Program-made: the position numbers and the translations under genes
Notes under the pieces: generated by a model
Seen by the model: the letters and a program-made list of their open reading frames with translations, nothing else
Told to the model about the DNA's origin: nothing
The model's database searches: none
Shown here: positions 54,746 through 64,000 of the stretch, piece by piece
Layout: every line of letters starts with the position of its first letter
Numbering within the stretch: the first letter of the stretch is position 1
Assembly: GCF_016649425.1 (NCBI RefSeq)
Contig: NZ_JADRCR010000006.1
Coordinates: 124,001 to 188,000 of the forward strand
Length of the DNA stretch: 64,000 nt
Reading direction: 5' to 3'
From: Limnobaculum allomyrinae
Lineage (GTDB): Bacteria > Pseudomonadota > Gammaproteobacteria > Enterobacterales > Enterobacteriaceae

Positions 54746-55747
54746 TTACAATAACTGTGCTACCGAATGCCTTTTCACCAAGGTAGGGTGGAATAAATTG
54801 GTGACATCTGCCAGGGTTTTCCCTTGTGACAACGCCAGTGCCAATTCCGCTGCCTGTTTTGCCATAGAAACTACCGGATAACGAATGGTGGTTAGCCCGG
54901 GTCGCAGATAGCGGGCAATAAGTACATCATCAAAACCAATCAGCGATATTTGTTCAGGTACTTGAATATTGTTATCGCTGAGCACCGAGAGGGCGCCAGC
55001 GGCCATGGTATCGTTATAGCAGACGACGGCGGTGAGCTGTTGGTTTCTTTCCAGTAGCTCTATCAGCGCTTTCTCGCCGCCGCTTTCGTCCGGCGAGGCG
55101 TAGGCAATGCGCTTGGTATTAATCGTAATTTGGTGTTCAGTCAGGGCATCCAGATAGCCCTGAAGGCGATCTTCCGCATCGGAGATCTTATGGTCAGAGC
55201 AGATAATGCCAATATTACGGTGCCCCTGTTGAATCAGATATCGCGTAGCAAGGTGAGAGCCGTAGCGATCGTCCAGAGCAATGCATCGGGACTCGAGCCC
55301 GGGGAGAATACGATTAATAAGTACCATACCAGGAATATGGTTCATTAATCCCCGTAACTCTTCGTCATGCATAGCTTTGGCATGAACCACTAATGCGGCG
55401 CACTGATGGCGGATAAGCTGTTCAATAGCCTGACGCTCTTTATGCTCATCATGATAGCCATTACCAATCAACAAAAAGTTGCCGTTATCGCTGGCAATTT
55501 GTTCTGTGGCTTTTACCATGGTGCCGAAAAAGGGATCTGAAACGTCAGAAACGATCAGGCCAATAGTGCCAGTAGTTTGGCGAGCCAGCGCTCTGGCATT
55601 GGCATTGGGATGATACTGCAACTGCTCCATGGCGCTAAGTACCGATTCTCGGGTGGCGCCGCGGGCTTTTGGCGAGTTGTTAATGACGCGAGAGACGGTG
55701 GCAACAGAAACGCCGGCCAGTTTTGCTACGTCTTTAATTGTCGCCAT
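54746..55747 (-). CDS. galR: Galactose operon repressor GalR (LacI family)
   Basis: 333 residues from ATG at 55745-55747, the start that gives the family N-terminus MATIKDVAKLAGVSVATVSRVINNSP (helix-turn-helix, hinge around residue 50). The effector domain follows with GLIVSDVSDPFFG, NGYHDEHKERQAIEQLIRH and SLIGFDDVLIARYLRPGLTTIRYP. It is nearer to GalR than GalS. Binds galactose and represses gal genes. Gene neighbourhood galR / Omr sRNA / aas / lplT is the E. coli arrangement. A frame open upstream to 55921 is a shadow extension. Confidence 0.93.
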   Translation of the reverse strand: MATIKDVAKLAGVSVATVSRVINNSPKARGATRESVLSAMEQLQYHPNANARALARQTTGTIGLIVSDVSDPFFGTMVKATEQIASDNGNFLLIGNGYHDEHKERQAIEQLIRHQCAALVVHAKAMHDEELRGLMNHIPGMVLINRILPGLESRCIALDDRYGSHLATRYLIQQGHRNIGIICSDHKISDAEDRLQGYLDALTEHQITINTKRIAYASPDESGGEKALIELLERNQQLTAVVCYNDTMAAGALSVLSDNNIQVPEQISLIGFDDVLIARYLRPGLTTIRYPVVSMAKQAAELALALSQGKTLADVTNLFHPTLVKRHSVAQLL

Positions 55748-55855
55748 AATGTGCCCTGCCATTCTGAGTAAAAGAAAACGTTTACATCGTGAAGTCTCAC
55801 GGAAAACAGGGGTATTAGCAATATATAAAGTCACAAAATTGACGAAAATACAAAA

Positions 55856-55883
55856 ATTACATGCTTCGTTACACTTTGTGCAT
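55856..55883 (+). promoter_or_regulatory. Possible OmpR-binding region upstream of OmrA-like sRNA
   Basis: Tandem ATTACATGCTTC and GTTACACTTTGTGCAT resemble the repeated TTACATTTTGTTACAT pattern of OmpR sites, 55-80 bp upstream of the predicted sRNA start. OmrA/B are OmpR-activated in E. coli. A weak TAGATT lies at the -10 position (55926-55931). Confidence 0.45.
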
Positions 55884-55937
55884 CTATGTAGTCTTTTCAG
55901 GCTGGCTGTCTGCGGTACCATGGACTAGATTTGAGAT

Positions 55938-56028
55938 CCCAGAGGTATTTATTGGTGAATATCTGGCGGTAACGCCAGAACCATTTACTGGATTACACCG
56001 ACCTACGCGGATGCGTAGGTTTTTTTTT
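55938..56028 (+). ncRNA. omrA: OmrA/OmrB family small RNA
   Basis: The predicted RNA starts CCCAGAGGTATTTATTGGTGA, nearly identical to the conserved 5' seed end of E. coli OmrA and OmrB, which pairs with mRNAs of outer-membrane receptors, csgD and ompR. A central hairpin CTGGCGGTAACGCCAG follows, then terminator ACCTACGC-GGAT-GCGTAGGT with eight T. The location between galR and aas is the same as in E. coli. About 91 nt long. Only one copy is seen where E. coli has two in tandem. It acts in trans with Hfq. Confidence 0.92.
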
Positions 56029-56157
56029 ACTTCAGGAAATTATTGCTGGTTTTTTATTCGATTAAACCATTAATCGCGAACAGCAATAAAAATAGATTGT
56101 CTTAAGCTGGAAATGGAGGTATCAACGCATATCGCGTTGTCCGATAGGGAGATAGTA

Positions 56158-58314
56158 ATGGTTTTACGGATTTTACGAGCATTATGCCGCTTATGTTTTC
56201 GCGTACGTGTTTATGGCGATACAGATTGCTTTAAACAGGAACGTATACTGATAACCCCAAACCATCTCTCCTTTATTGATGGCATTCTACTGGCGTTATT
56301 TCTACCGGTTAAACCGGTTTTTGCGGTGTATAGCCTGTACACCGAGCGCTGGTTTATCCGCATCTTAATGCCTTATGTGGATATTGTTCCCCTCGACCCT
56401 TCCAAACCCATGTCAATTAAAACCCTGGTGCGACAAATTGAGCACGGGCGTCCGATTGTTATTTTCCCGGAAGGGCGTATTACGGTTACCGGTTCCTTAA
56501 TGAAGATTTATGATGGTGCGGCTTTTGTTGCGGCACGTTCTCAGGCAACGGTAATACCTATTTGGCTGGAAGGTCTTGAATTTAGCTTTCTGAGCCGTTT
56601 AAAAGGCGTATTTAAACTGCGTCTGTTTCCACAGGTTAATATCCACGTTCTGCCACCAACCCGGGTTCCGATGCCGGATGCACCGAAGGCGGCTCAGCGT
56701 CGTAAATTAGCAGGCGTTTGTCTGCATCAAATTATGATGGATGCCCGTATGGCAACCCGTCAGCGTATGACATTGTATGAAGCACTGCTGGAAGCCCATA
56801 CCCGTTACGGTATAGGTAAGACCTGTATTGCTGATATCTCAATGAAAAATGATTCGTATCGCACCTTGCTGAAGAAGTCGCTGGGTTTGAGTCGTATCAT
56901 CAGCAAACTGAGTGAACCGGGGGAGCATGTAGGATTACTGCTGCCGAATACCGTAGTGACCGCTGCAACCATTTTTGGCTGTTCGTTGAGTGGTCGGGTT
57001 CCGGCAATGCTGAATTATACCGCCGGTGTAAATGGTCTGGAAAGCGCGCTAAAAGCCGCACAAATAAAGACCATTGTGACCTCTCGCCAGTTTCTTGAAA
57101 AAGGAAAACTAACTTATCTGGCAGAGCAGGTTACCGGTGCTAAATGGTATTTCCTTGAAGACCTGAAAGATACCGTTACCGGGGAAGATAAATTCTGGGT
57201 GTTGAAACACTTGCTGTTCCCTCGAATGGCAATGGTGAAACAGAAACCTGACGACGCAGCAATTATTCTGTTTACCTCGGGTTCAGAAGGCAACCCGAAA
57301 GGGGTGGTTCATTCTCACGACAGCCTGTTGGCGAACGTGGAACAAATTCGTACCGTGGCTGATTTTACTGCGCAGGACAAGTTTATGTCTGCCTTGCCGC
57401 TGTTTCATGCCTTTGGCCTGACGGCAGGGTTGTTGACGCCATTAATGACCGGTAGTCGAATCTTCCTTTATCCCAGTCCGCTCCATTATCGGGTAGTGCC
57501 TGAGTTGGTATATGACCAAAACTGTAATGTGATGTTTGGCACTCCAACGTTCCTGAATAACTATGCTCGCTTTGCTCATCCTTATGATTTTGCCAGACTG
57601 CGCTATGTAGTGGCTGGTGCTGAGAAGCTGTCCACCGCCACTCGTGAGCTGTGGCAGGAAAAATTTGGTATCCGTATTCTTGAGGGGTATGGGGTGACCG
57701 AGTGCGCACCAGTACTGGCAATTAACGTGCCAATGGCAGCTAAATCCCATACCGTGGGTAAGTTACTGCCGGGTATCCATTCGCGGTTGATTACCGTACC
57801 GGGTATTGAAGAGGGCGGCCGTTTACAGGTGATGGGGCCGAATATCATGAAGGGCTATCTGCGGGTTGAGAATCCGGGAGTACTGGAGACGCCAACGGCG
57901 GAAAACGCTCAGGGCGAAATGGAAGCTGGCTGGTACGACACCGGCGATATCGTCTCTTTCGATAATGATGGTTTCTGTACTATTAAAGGCCGGGTGAAGC
58001 GCTTTGCTAAGGTGGCAGGGGAGATGGTTTCACTGGAAAGCGTTGAAGCGATCGCCAAAAAAGTGGCGCCGGATGCAGAGCATGCAGCAACGGTTCGCAG
58101 CGATGCATCAAAAGGGGAATCTATCGTTCTGTTTACCACCACTGCGGATTTAGCCCGTGATGCTCTGAACCGTGCAGCTCAGGAGCTGGGTTTACCTGCG
58201 CTGGCGGTACCGCGCGATATTCGCGTACTCAAATCTCTTCCTCTGCTGGGCAGCGGTAAGCCGGATTTTGTTTCTCTGCGTAAACTGGCTGAAGAGGCCG
58301 TGGAGTCATTATGA
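56158..58314 (+). CDS. aas: Bifunctional 2-acyl-GPE acyltransferase / acyl-ACP synthetase Aas
   Basis: 718 residues (E. coli 719) from ATG at 56158 (GGAG, 6-base spacing), not the upstream frame-open ATG at 56113. The N-terminal acyltransferase carries NHLSFIDG (H-x4-D) and [10 protein letters not shown]. The C-terminal acyl-activating half carries the AMP-binding loop [11 protein letters not shown] near 385 and [17 protein letters not shown]. It re-acylates lysophosphatidylethanolamine brought in by LplT. The stop overlaps the lplT start (ATGA). Confidence 0.95.
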   Translation: MVLRILRALCRLCFRVRVYGDTDCFKQERILITPNHLSFIDGILLALFLPVKPVFAVYSLYTERWFIRILMPYVDIVPLDPSKPMSIKTLVRQIEHGRPIVIFPEGRITVTGSLMKIYDGAAFVAARSQATVIPIWLEGLEFSFLSRLKGVFKLRLFPQVNIHVLPPTRVPMPDAPKAAQRRKLAGVCLHQIMMDARMATRQRMTLYEALLEAHTRYGIGKTCIADISMKNDSYRTLLKKSLGLSRIISKLSEPGEHVGLLLPNTVVTAATIFGCSLSGRVPAMLNYTAGVNGLESALKAAQIKTIVTSRQFLEKGKLTYLAEQVTGAKWYFLEDLKDTVTGEDKFWVLKHLLFPRMAMVKQKPDDAAIILFTSGSEGNPKGVVHSHDSLLANVEQIRTVADFTAQDKFMSALPLFHAFGLTAGLLTPLMTGSRIFLYPSPLHYRVVPELVYDQNCNVMFGTPTFLNNYARFAHPYDFARLRYVVAGAEKLSTATRELWQEKFGIRILEGYGVTECAPVLAINVPMAAKSHTVGKLLPGIHSRLITVPGIEEGGRLQVMGPNIMKGYLRVENPGVLETPTAENAQGEMEAGWYDTGDIVSFDNDGFCTIKGRVKRFAKVAGEMVSLESVEAIAKKVAPDAEHAATVRSDASKGESIVLFTTTADLARDALNRAAQELGLPALAVPRDIRVLKSLPLLGSGKPDFVSLRKLAEEAVESL

Positions 58315-59513
58315 CCACAATTGATGTGACGCCAAAACCATTGCTGAATCGCGCAATGGTGGCGGTCACCAGTGCACAGTTTTTATCTGCTTTTGGCGAT
58401 AGTGCGCTGTTTTTTGCTACTTTGGGCGTTCTGATTCAAAAAGCTTATCCGCTCTGGAGTCACTCCACGTTGCAAATGCTGTTTATTGTGGCTTATGTAG
58501 TGCTGGCTCCGTTTGTCGGACAGATTGCCGATAGCTTTTCCAAAGGGCGAGTGATGATGGTGGCCAACGGTATCAAACTGTTGGGCGCGGCCATCATTAT
58601 TGGCGGTTTAGATCCGTTTTTCGGCTATACCCTGGTAGGAATTGGTGCAACGGCTTATTCTCCGGCGAAGTATGGCATTCTTGGCGAAATTACCCATGGC
58701 GATCAGTTAGTGAAAGCCAATGGCTTGATTGAGTCTTCAACGCTGGCAGCAATTCTGGTGGGGTCTTTAGCCGGAGGCTGGTTGGTGGATATTAGCCCTT
58801 ATCTGGCACTGGCGGTGTGTTGCGGAGTTTATGCCGGTGCTGTGGTGGCAAACTGTTTTATTCCTCGTTTGCAGGCTGCCCGTCCGGGGATGCGCTGGAA
58901 TTTGAAGGAGATGGTGGTACGTTTTGCCGACTCTGCGAAGATATTGTGGAACGATCAGGGTACCCGTATGTCTCTGGTTGGCACCAGCCTGTTTTGGGGG
59001 GCGGGTATTACTTTGCGCTTTCTGCTGATTCTGTGGGTACCTATTGCTTTGCATATTGAAGGGCTGCTGACGCCAACGCTACTTAACGCCATGGTGGCGG
59101 TTGGTATCGTGATTGGTGCTGCTGCCGCAGCAAAGTGGATTACGCTGGATACGGTAAATCGCTGTATTCCTGCCGGGGTTCTGTTGGGCGTTGGGGTGGT
59201 TGTTTTTGTATTGCAGGGCAGTCTGCCACTCTCTTATGCCATTTTGATGGTGATTGGTATTTTCGGCGGGTTCTTTATTGTGCCGCTGAATACGTTGTTG
59301 CAGCACCGGGGAAAACAGACGGTTGGTGCAGGCAATGCCGTCGCGGTACAAAACTTCGGTGAAAACACCGCGATGTTGCTGATGCTGGGGCTCTATACTC
59401 TGGCGGTTAAAATGGATATGCCAGTAGTCGCTATTGGTTGCGTGTTTGGTGGACTGATGGTGGTGTCTATTGGCGGGTTGTGGTTGGTACAACTGCGACG
59501 TCAGAGAGGTTAA
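58311..59513 (+). CDS. lplT: Lysophospholipid transporter LplT
   Basis: 400 residues (E. coli 397), major facilitator type inner-membrane flippase with about 12 hydrophobic helices, starting [18 protein letters not shown]. It moves lysophosphatidylethanolamine from the outer to the inner leaflet, where Aas re-acylates it. Four-base overlap with aas gives coupled translation, the classic lplT-aas pairing. Confidence 0.95.
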   Translation: MTTIDVTPKPLLNRAMVAVTSAQFLSAFGDSALFFATLGVLIQKAYPLWSHSTLQMLFIVAYVVLAPFVGQIADSFSKGRVMMVANGIKLLGAAIIIGGLDPFFGYTLVGIGATAYSPAKYGILGEITHGDQLVKANGLIESSTLAAILVGSLAGGWLVDISPYLALAVCCGVYAGAVVANCFIPRLQAARPGMRWNLKEMVVRFADSAKILWNDQGTRMSLVGTSLFWGAGITLRFLLILWVPIALHIEGLLTPTLLNAMVAVGIVIGAAAAAKWITLDTVNRCIPAGVLLGVGVVVFVLQGSLPLSYAILMVIGIFGGFFIVPLNTLLQHRGKQTVGAGNAVAVQNFGENTAMLLMLGLYTLAVKMDMPVVAIGCVFGGLMVVSIGGLWLVQLRRQRG

Positions 59514-59523
59514 TTCCTCTAAA

Positions 59524-59556
59524 CTTCTGCCGCGTGATTTAAACCCGCGGCAGAAG
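59524..59556. terminator. Hairpin between lplT and fimbrial locus
   Basis: CTTCTGCCGCG (59524-59534) pairs with CGCGGCAGAAG (59546-59556), an 11-bp perfect stem. No U-tract on either side, so termination is likely but not certain. It separates convergent lplT and the fimbrial chaperone gene. Confidence 0.55.
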
Positions 59557-59602
59557 ATCGTCCATTCGATAAAAATCTTTTAATTTCAATATAGCAAACG
59601 TG

Positions 59603-60391
59603 TTAGCGCTCTACGGTATTAACCGTTACTGTCTGAGTACCTGCCTGATTAAATCCGTTATCATCAATGAGCTGGAACTGTAAGTTCACCGTACCGGATA
59701 CATTGCGCATTGCGGGGTGCTTAAATTCATATTCAGCCCGTTCAAAGGGCGGCGTCATCATATCCAGCTTTTGTTCGCTGGCATACTGCTTGCCCGAGAT
59801 GTCTAACTTGAGAGAAGCAAAAGAGGCAAAGTAGGGGGTTGAGTTGGTGCAGCGAACAACCAGCATATCTCCACGGCGAAACAGTGAAAATTGCATATTC
59901 TTCGCCCAGTCTTGTGGTTTTTCTTTCAGGCTTTTAGGCCGGTAGAAAATTTTCATTTGAGTATTCATTGTCATTTTTACTTTGGATGAAGCTGACGAAC
60001 GCTCAGACTTTGTTGGGGGAACTTCGTACAGATTGAGCCAAAATACAGACTCGCGATCTTTTGGCAGCGGGCGCTGGTTATAAATAATGCGCAGTCCTTG
60101 CATGGTATTTGGCTGCATGCGAAATACAGCGGGCAAAGCAATATATGGTGCATCGGCTTTTTCCGGGGTTCCGTCTATTGCACCATTATCAATCCACGTT
60201 TGTACCATCACGGGATAAGGATTGGTGTTGGCCAGCATCAGGCTTTGTTCTGTGGTGCCTTCCTGATAAATAATGCGTGTTGATGCCGGCATAATACCAG
60301 CATTAGCCGGTGCCAACCCAGAGATGAATCCCAGACAGAGTAGTAGTGTCAGGCCATATCTCTTTATTCTATTTACCATAGTATTCATCAT
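59603..60391 (-). CDS. Periplasmic fimbrial chaperone
   Basis: About 262 residues from ATG at 60389-60391 (other ATGs at 60388 and 60379 are possible). Signal peptide LTLLLCLGFISGLAPANAG, then a PapD-like two-Ig-domain chaperone: the first-strand region ASTRIIYQEG, the FWLNLYEVPP motif, and the basic cleft arginine in STRIIY. It donates a G1 strand to fimbrial subunits and delivers them to the usher. Last gene of the visible locus, directly after the adhesin. Confidence 0.88.
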   Translation of the reverse strand: MMNTMVNRIKRYGLTLLLCLGFISGLAPANAGIMPASTRIIYQEGTTEQSLMLANTNPYPVMVQTWIDNGAIDGTPEKADAPYIALPAVFRMQPNTMQGLRIIYNQRPLPKDRESVFWLNLYEVPPTKSERSSASSKVKMTMNTQMKIFYRPKSLKEKPQDWAKNMQFSLFRRGDMLVVRCTNSTPYFASFASLKLDISGKQYASEQKLDMMTPPFERAEYEFKHPAMRNVSGTVNLQFQLIDDNGFNQAGTQTVTVNTVER

Positions 60392-60392
60392 G

Positions 60393-61742
60393 TTATTGCA
60401 CTTTAACCAGTACATAGGCCGTGGCGTCTACTTTTCCGGCGGTTGCGGTTTTTCCCGGTAGCTTCTCCAACGTGGCCTGAAGGGTAGTTGTATAGTTATT
60501 GTAACCGCTGGCGCTGCTGCCGCTTCCGCTGGCTCCGGCTAATACCGGATACCATCCGGCACTGTCACCGCTTGGGCAGCCGGAAGATGTACAGGCGCTC
60601 CAGCCGAGAAAATTCATTCTGACGCCGGTGCTGGCATTTTGCAGTCGAATTCCCACTCCGGTAGCTATTGAATTATCAGTACCATAACCGCTGGATAGCA
60701 GATAGCTGACGCCTCCACTGTTGTTGACCAAACCTAGTTGTTGAGCCGCGTTATAACCTTCCAGGGAGGTTTGTAATCCCATGGCGGTATTACCCGTGGC
60801 AACACCGGAAACCGCAGAGTTACTGCATTCAATGGTAATATTCAGATTGCTTTGCACCGTTTCGCCATTATTGAGCTGTGCCGCAGAGATGGTTGGAAAA
60901 ATGACTAATGGAGTAACGTTACGAGCAACACAGGTTGCGGTGTAGCTAATGGTTGATTGTGGTGCGGTTCCCATTCCCATAGCGTTCCAGCGTCCGGTAC
61001 CCCAGGTACCGTATTCATCAGCACTGTCTGTTCCCGGGGTTTGTGCCGCAATACCCGGCCCTGAAAATAGAATATAGCCATTAGGTTGAATGCAGGTATA
61101 GGTTGAGGGGCCGGTGGTTGATGCCATACCGCTGAGTGGATTGGAAGCCGAATAACCGCAATAGTTACTTTTTCCTCTTCCCGGCAGTGTACTGATTTTA
61201 ATTAACTCGGCGCGTACCGGGCTAAGGTCTCTCACTCGAATATTGATTTTGTCACCAACAACCTCGTAGTTGGTCAATGGTGCCGATTACCAGGTGCGAC
61301 TGAATACAATACCTGAGTTCAGATGCGTCAGCTTAATGGCTACATAGGGAATATAGGTGGCGTAATATCCCGGATAGCCATCGTTGATGCCCTGTTCATA
61401 ATATCCACCAACTCTATCATCGCCATTGGTGGCAAAAACTTCATAGATATCGTCTTTATCAGTCAGGTCGCACTGATAGAGCACTTTATTCGGGTCGGGA
61501 TATTTGGTTGCTGAGGTGAAATTAACCACTGAACTCCCCAAAGGCGTACCAACGGGTTGCAGATAGTTATCGGTAATATTCACTTTACCCAACCCCAGGC
61601 CAAGGCCACAGCTATCACATCCGGAATCGATATGGGGGGTGACTCTTTTACATTGGGCTTCGGACAGATTTGACCAGAATAGAGCCATTAGCGCGACAGC
61701 AAAAAGTGGGGTGCTGGTAAATAGAGAGTGATGATTTTTCAT
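60393..61742 (-). pseudogene. Two-domain fimbrial adhesin interrupted by in-frame TAA
   Basis: A single frame runs from ATG at 61740-61742 (signal peptide ending near NLSEAQ) to 60393, 450 codons, but contains TAA at 61287-61289 after GIVFSRTW. The sequence continues on the other side in the same frame with SAPLTNYEVVGDKINIRV, then a second domain with pilin-like features and a YVLVKVQ C-terminal beta-strand for chaperone capture. The N-terminal half looks like a receptor-binding domain (cysteines C-x(n)-C near the start), the C-terminal half a pilin domain. One substitution (for example CAA to TAA) would explain it. Either a recent nonsense mutation or read-through. Confidence 0.75.
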
Positions 61743-61768
61743 AGTGGTTATTACTCTACTCAATTCTG

Positions 61769-64000
61769 TTATTGGCATTGACCGGTTAATACTATTAGCG
61801 GTTTGTCCGTATCTTGCTCCGACAGGTCATATTCTAATCTGCACTGTTGGCTGGGTTGTGTTCCCCAACGAACGATAAGATATCCATCGGTATTCTCTGA
61901 GCGGAGGTAAGCCTGATTGCCCTGACCGACCATACCAATAACCTTATCCTGTTGGTCATACACATCGGCTCCCATGGGAATAGGTTCACTTCCTTCAGGC
62001 TGCTGTATTGTGATTAGCAGGGCATACCCTGATACCGTTTTAAAATTCACTTTTACGGTGGCACCGGCATAAGGCGCAACGCGTTTTTGTGCATCTTGTA
62101 ATTCGCTATGGCTGTCCATTCCTTCCGGATCCAGAGCAATAGTATTGTAGCGATAAGGGGTTAATGCCGGGACTAAAGCATAGCCAAAAGTATCAATTTT
62201 GGCGCCTTGTCCGCCCATTACTCTGGCTCCCTTAGCGCCTTTGGCTTCGACCAGAGCAAAGGTATCTCCAACATAGGGACCAAGAGTAAGACCTCCGCTA
62301 TGTAATGCCATTGCCCCCTGAACAGAGCCTGAAGCTTGCCAGTAATCACTGGCGGTTGAGGCAGAAGCTCCCAGTGTGGCAACGGAACTGCGGGTCTGCA
62401 AGTTACCATTCCATACTGTCTGATGTTGGCGACTGTCAGTAGAGACATTCACACCATAGCTAATGTCTCGTTTTTCGCCCATGGTGCCGGATAACGAGGT
62501 TTGGTAAGCGGTTCCTGAATTACCGGAACGATTCAGTGTACCGGTAAGTATTGGCGTATAAGCGCTTCGCCCCAGCGGAATGGAGACAGAGAATGCGGTG
62601 TTAGTTTCAGAGGCGCTATTGTTATCATTTTGGCTGTAACCCTCGCTGTTAGCGTAGGGGTTATTATAGTAGCCACCGTTATGCGTTCGGGCGACCGACA
62701 GATTAAATGAAACACCATTCTGGAACACCTTGGAGTACCCCAGCTGTAGTTGCTTATCCCTGGCTTTTCCTCCTCGATAGTTTTGAGTTGAAGCGGAAAG
62801 ATAGATATTGCCAGCCCAATCGAGAGACTGATTGATCGATCCTTCAAGGCGGGATTTCTGCATATAGGTTGATGACTGCCAGTCATCCCCCGATTTTTCG
62901 GCCTGGCGAACGCCCAGCACATCGTTTAATTCACGATAGCCATTGGTGGAGTACTGATACCCACCGATAGATAGCGTGGTGTTGGTTGGGCTGTAGGTTT
63001 TACTGTAGGAAAGATGAAGCATCCAGCCGGATTGGTCATTGCTATTTGGCAACTGAGCACGGGAATAGGTGGCATCAAAGCCAAATGCTCCTAACTGGCT
63101 GGTATAAACGCCCCCAAGCATGGTGGCCTGATAGCCATCCGCTAAACGAAATGCGCTGTTGGCGGTTATTGCGTTACTGATACCGCGGCGATAGCTGGCT
63201 TCACCAAACAGATCGCTATCCCCAACGTAACGAGTTTTTCCCACCACCAGAGAGTAGCGTGAAATATTTGGCCGCAGTGACTCGGCGACCGCAGAAAAAG
63301 GTACCCGAAATGTACTGACGCTGCCGTCGGCTTCCGTCACAGTAACGTCCAGATCTCCGGCGTAGTTGGTGGCATTTAAATCGTTAATCTCAAAAGGGCC
63401 CGGGGCCACCGTTGACTGGTAGATAATATTTTCACCCTGACGAATCACCACATTGGCATTGGTTTTAGCAATACCGTGTACCGACGGAGCATAGCCACGC
63501 TGTGATTCCGGCAGCATACGATCGTCAGAAGCCAGTTCAAGTCCACGATAACCTAAACCAGAAAAATAACGTCCGCTGGTAAAACCTTCACCAAGCATCA
63601 TTTCACTACCTAATGGCTCTATCGCACGTTGTACATAGCGACGTGTTGTGGTGAAGCGACTTTCCTGACCGGTCTGATTGTTATAAAAAGATTGTTGACG
63701 GTAGCGCCATAATCCTAAGTTGGCACCGGCATTGATGTTAGCGTAGGTAGAGTCCAGATCGCTGGAGGTACTATTCTTATAGGCTACGTGATACTGATTC
63801 AGGCTATAGTTAACAAAACCGATGGTTTCTCCGCTGGAGAGAGAGTCCGGGCTAATATAGCCCCGTGGACGATGGCTCATTAATTTTTTCGGAATGCTTA
63901 AATTCAGACGTAATTCGGTAAACTGAAAATGGCTGCTGGCACCGTCAATTTGTTGCTCGGGAATAACACAGTCATTCTCATTGGTTGCATTCTGAGTATT
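61769..64000 (-). CDS. Outer-membrane fimbrial usher, 5' end outside the window
   Basis: 744 residues visible; the frame is open to the window edge at 64000, so the signal peptide and part of the N-terminal domain are missing. The visible start (CVIPEQQIDG...ELRLNLSIPKKLMSHRPRGYI) is the end of the usher N-terminal chaperone-binding domain. Beta-barrel, plug (DVTVTEADGSVSTFRVPFSAV) and two C-terminal domains (QVVYDQQDKVIGMVGQGNQAYL region and CRLEYDLSEQ) follow. It forms the secretion pore for the fimbria. Precedes the adhesin by 26 bp. Confidence 0.93.
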   Translation of the reverse strand, partial: NTQNATNENDCVIPEQQIDGASSHFQFTELRLNLSIPKKLMSHRPRGYISPDSLSSGETIGFVNYSLNQYHVAYKNSTSSDLDSTYANINAGANLGLWRYRQQSFYNNQTGQESRFTTTRRYVQRAIEPLGSEMMLGEGFTSGRYFSGLGYRGLELASDDRMLPESQRGYAPSVHGIAKTNANVVIRQGENIIYQSTVAPGPFEINDLNATNYAGDLDVTVTEADGSVSTFRVPFSAVAESLRPNISRYSLVVGKTRYVGDSDLFGEASYRRGISNAITANSAFRLADGYQATMLGGVYTSQLGAFGFDATYSRAQLPNSNDQSGWMLHLSYSKTYSPTNTTLSIGGYQYSTNGYRELNDVLGVRQAEKSGDDWQSSTYMQKSRLEGSINQSLDWAGNIYLSASTQNYRGGKARDKQLQLGYSKVFQNGVSFNLSVARTHNGGYYNNPYANSEGYSQNDNNSASETNTAFSVSIPLGRSAYTPILTGTLNRSGNSGTAYQTSLSGTMGEKRDISYGVNVSTDSRQHQTVWNGNLQTRSSVATLGASASTASDYWQASGSVQGAMALHSGGLTLGPYVGDTFALVEAKGAKGARVMGGQGAKIDTFGYALVPALTPYRYNTIALDPEGMDSHSELQDAQKRVAPYAGATVKVNFKTVSGYALLITIQQPEGSEPIPMGADVYDQQDKVIGMVGQGNQAYLRSENTDGYLIVRWGTQPSQQCRLEYDLSEQDTDKPLIVLTGQCQ

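Noticed and set aside
60393-61277. Independent gene starting at TTG 61277
   Set aside because: Same frame as the upstream adhesin part, no ribosome binding site, no signal peptide; better explained as the second half of an interrupted adhesin.
1-64000. CRISPR array, prophage, integron or IS element
   Set aside because: No regularly spaced direct repeats, no phage structural, integrase or transposase genes, no attC-like sites seen on either strand.

Overview
The window is an enterobacterial chromosome segment. Support for this comes from E. coli-like gene sets in E. coli-like order: galR / OmrA-type sRNA / aas-lplT, fdoGHI with an in-frame selenocysteine TGA, sdaC-sdaB, exuR with uxaCBA, and alx behind a Mn2+ (yybP-ykoY) riboswitch. 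Gene content (TRAP hexuronate uptake, several accessory blocks, a home-grown dispersed repeat) would suit a deep-branching Enterobacterales family such as Budviciaceae. That family-level placement is inference, not shown by the sequence. No tRNA, rRNA, CRISPR array, IS transposase or prophage gene was seen.

Layout. 0-0.9 kb: end of a heme ABC permease and its ATPase (hmuU/hmuV). 1.3-10.2 kb: an accessory, partly AT-rich stretch with a SF1 helicase-PLD fusion resembling the single-gene Mokosh II defence protein, yaiL, a HEPN-like protein behind an interlocked inverted repeat, a KAP-family NTPase, a two-ORF mini-operon behind a LexA-like site, an aadA-type aminoglycoside adenylyltransferase, and an orphan antitoxin whose toxin is cut off by a 239-bp dispersed repeat. 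10.2-18.6 kb (minus): a carbamoyl-transfer / carbamate-kinase operon (isochorismatase-like amidohydrolase, AllH, FdrA/AllF, AllG, AllK, a stand-alone AtzF C-terminal-type domain, an NCS1 permease, an AllS-like LysR regulator). 19.4-24 kb: formate dehydrogenase O. 24-32.7 kb: a hexuronate regulon (exuR, TRAP dctPQM, uxaC, uxaB, uxaA) with candidate ExuR operators. 32.9-38.8 kb: GNAT, XRE regulator, sdaB, sdaC, riboswitch-alx. 38.8-39.4 kb: a repeat-rich 600-bp block. 39.5-41.3 kb: yecF, a Fur-box-preceded cysteine-tailed protein, and hbd.

41.5-45.8 kb is the most interesting block: a divergent cluster of two small HMA_2-like proteins, three small hydrophobic/YtxH-like proteins and a P1B ATPase carrying SCA instead of CPC (P1B-6 signature), with a Fur-like box in the divergent promoter. 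This is what a ferrosome (fez) iron-storage organelle cluster would look like. 46-53.6 kb (minus): a two-component system (DctB/NtrC-like), a sigma-54 promoter with an upstream palindrome, and a PhnDCE-type transporter whose ATPase gene phnC has lost about 45 codons including the ABC signature, followed by a histidine phosphatase. 53.8-54.4 kb: a toxin-antitoxin pair with a frameshifted toxin. 54.7-59.5 kb: galR, OmrA-like sRNA, aas, lplT. 59.6-64 kb: a chaperone-usher fimbrial locus (usher cut by the window edge; adhesin interrupted by a TAA codon).

Recurring theme: several genes look broken (phnC, the adhesin, one toxin frameshifted, another truncated), while iron-linked (hmu, Fur boxes, the fez-like cluster) and anaerobic-type functions (formate dehydrogenase, carbamate-kinase ATP generation) are well represented.
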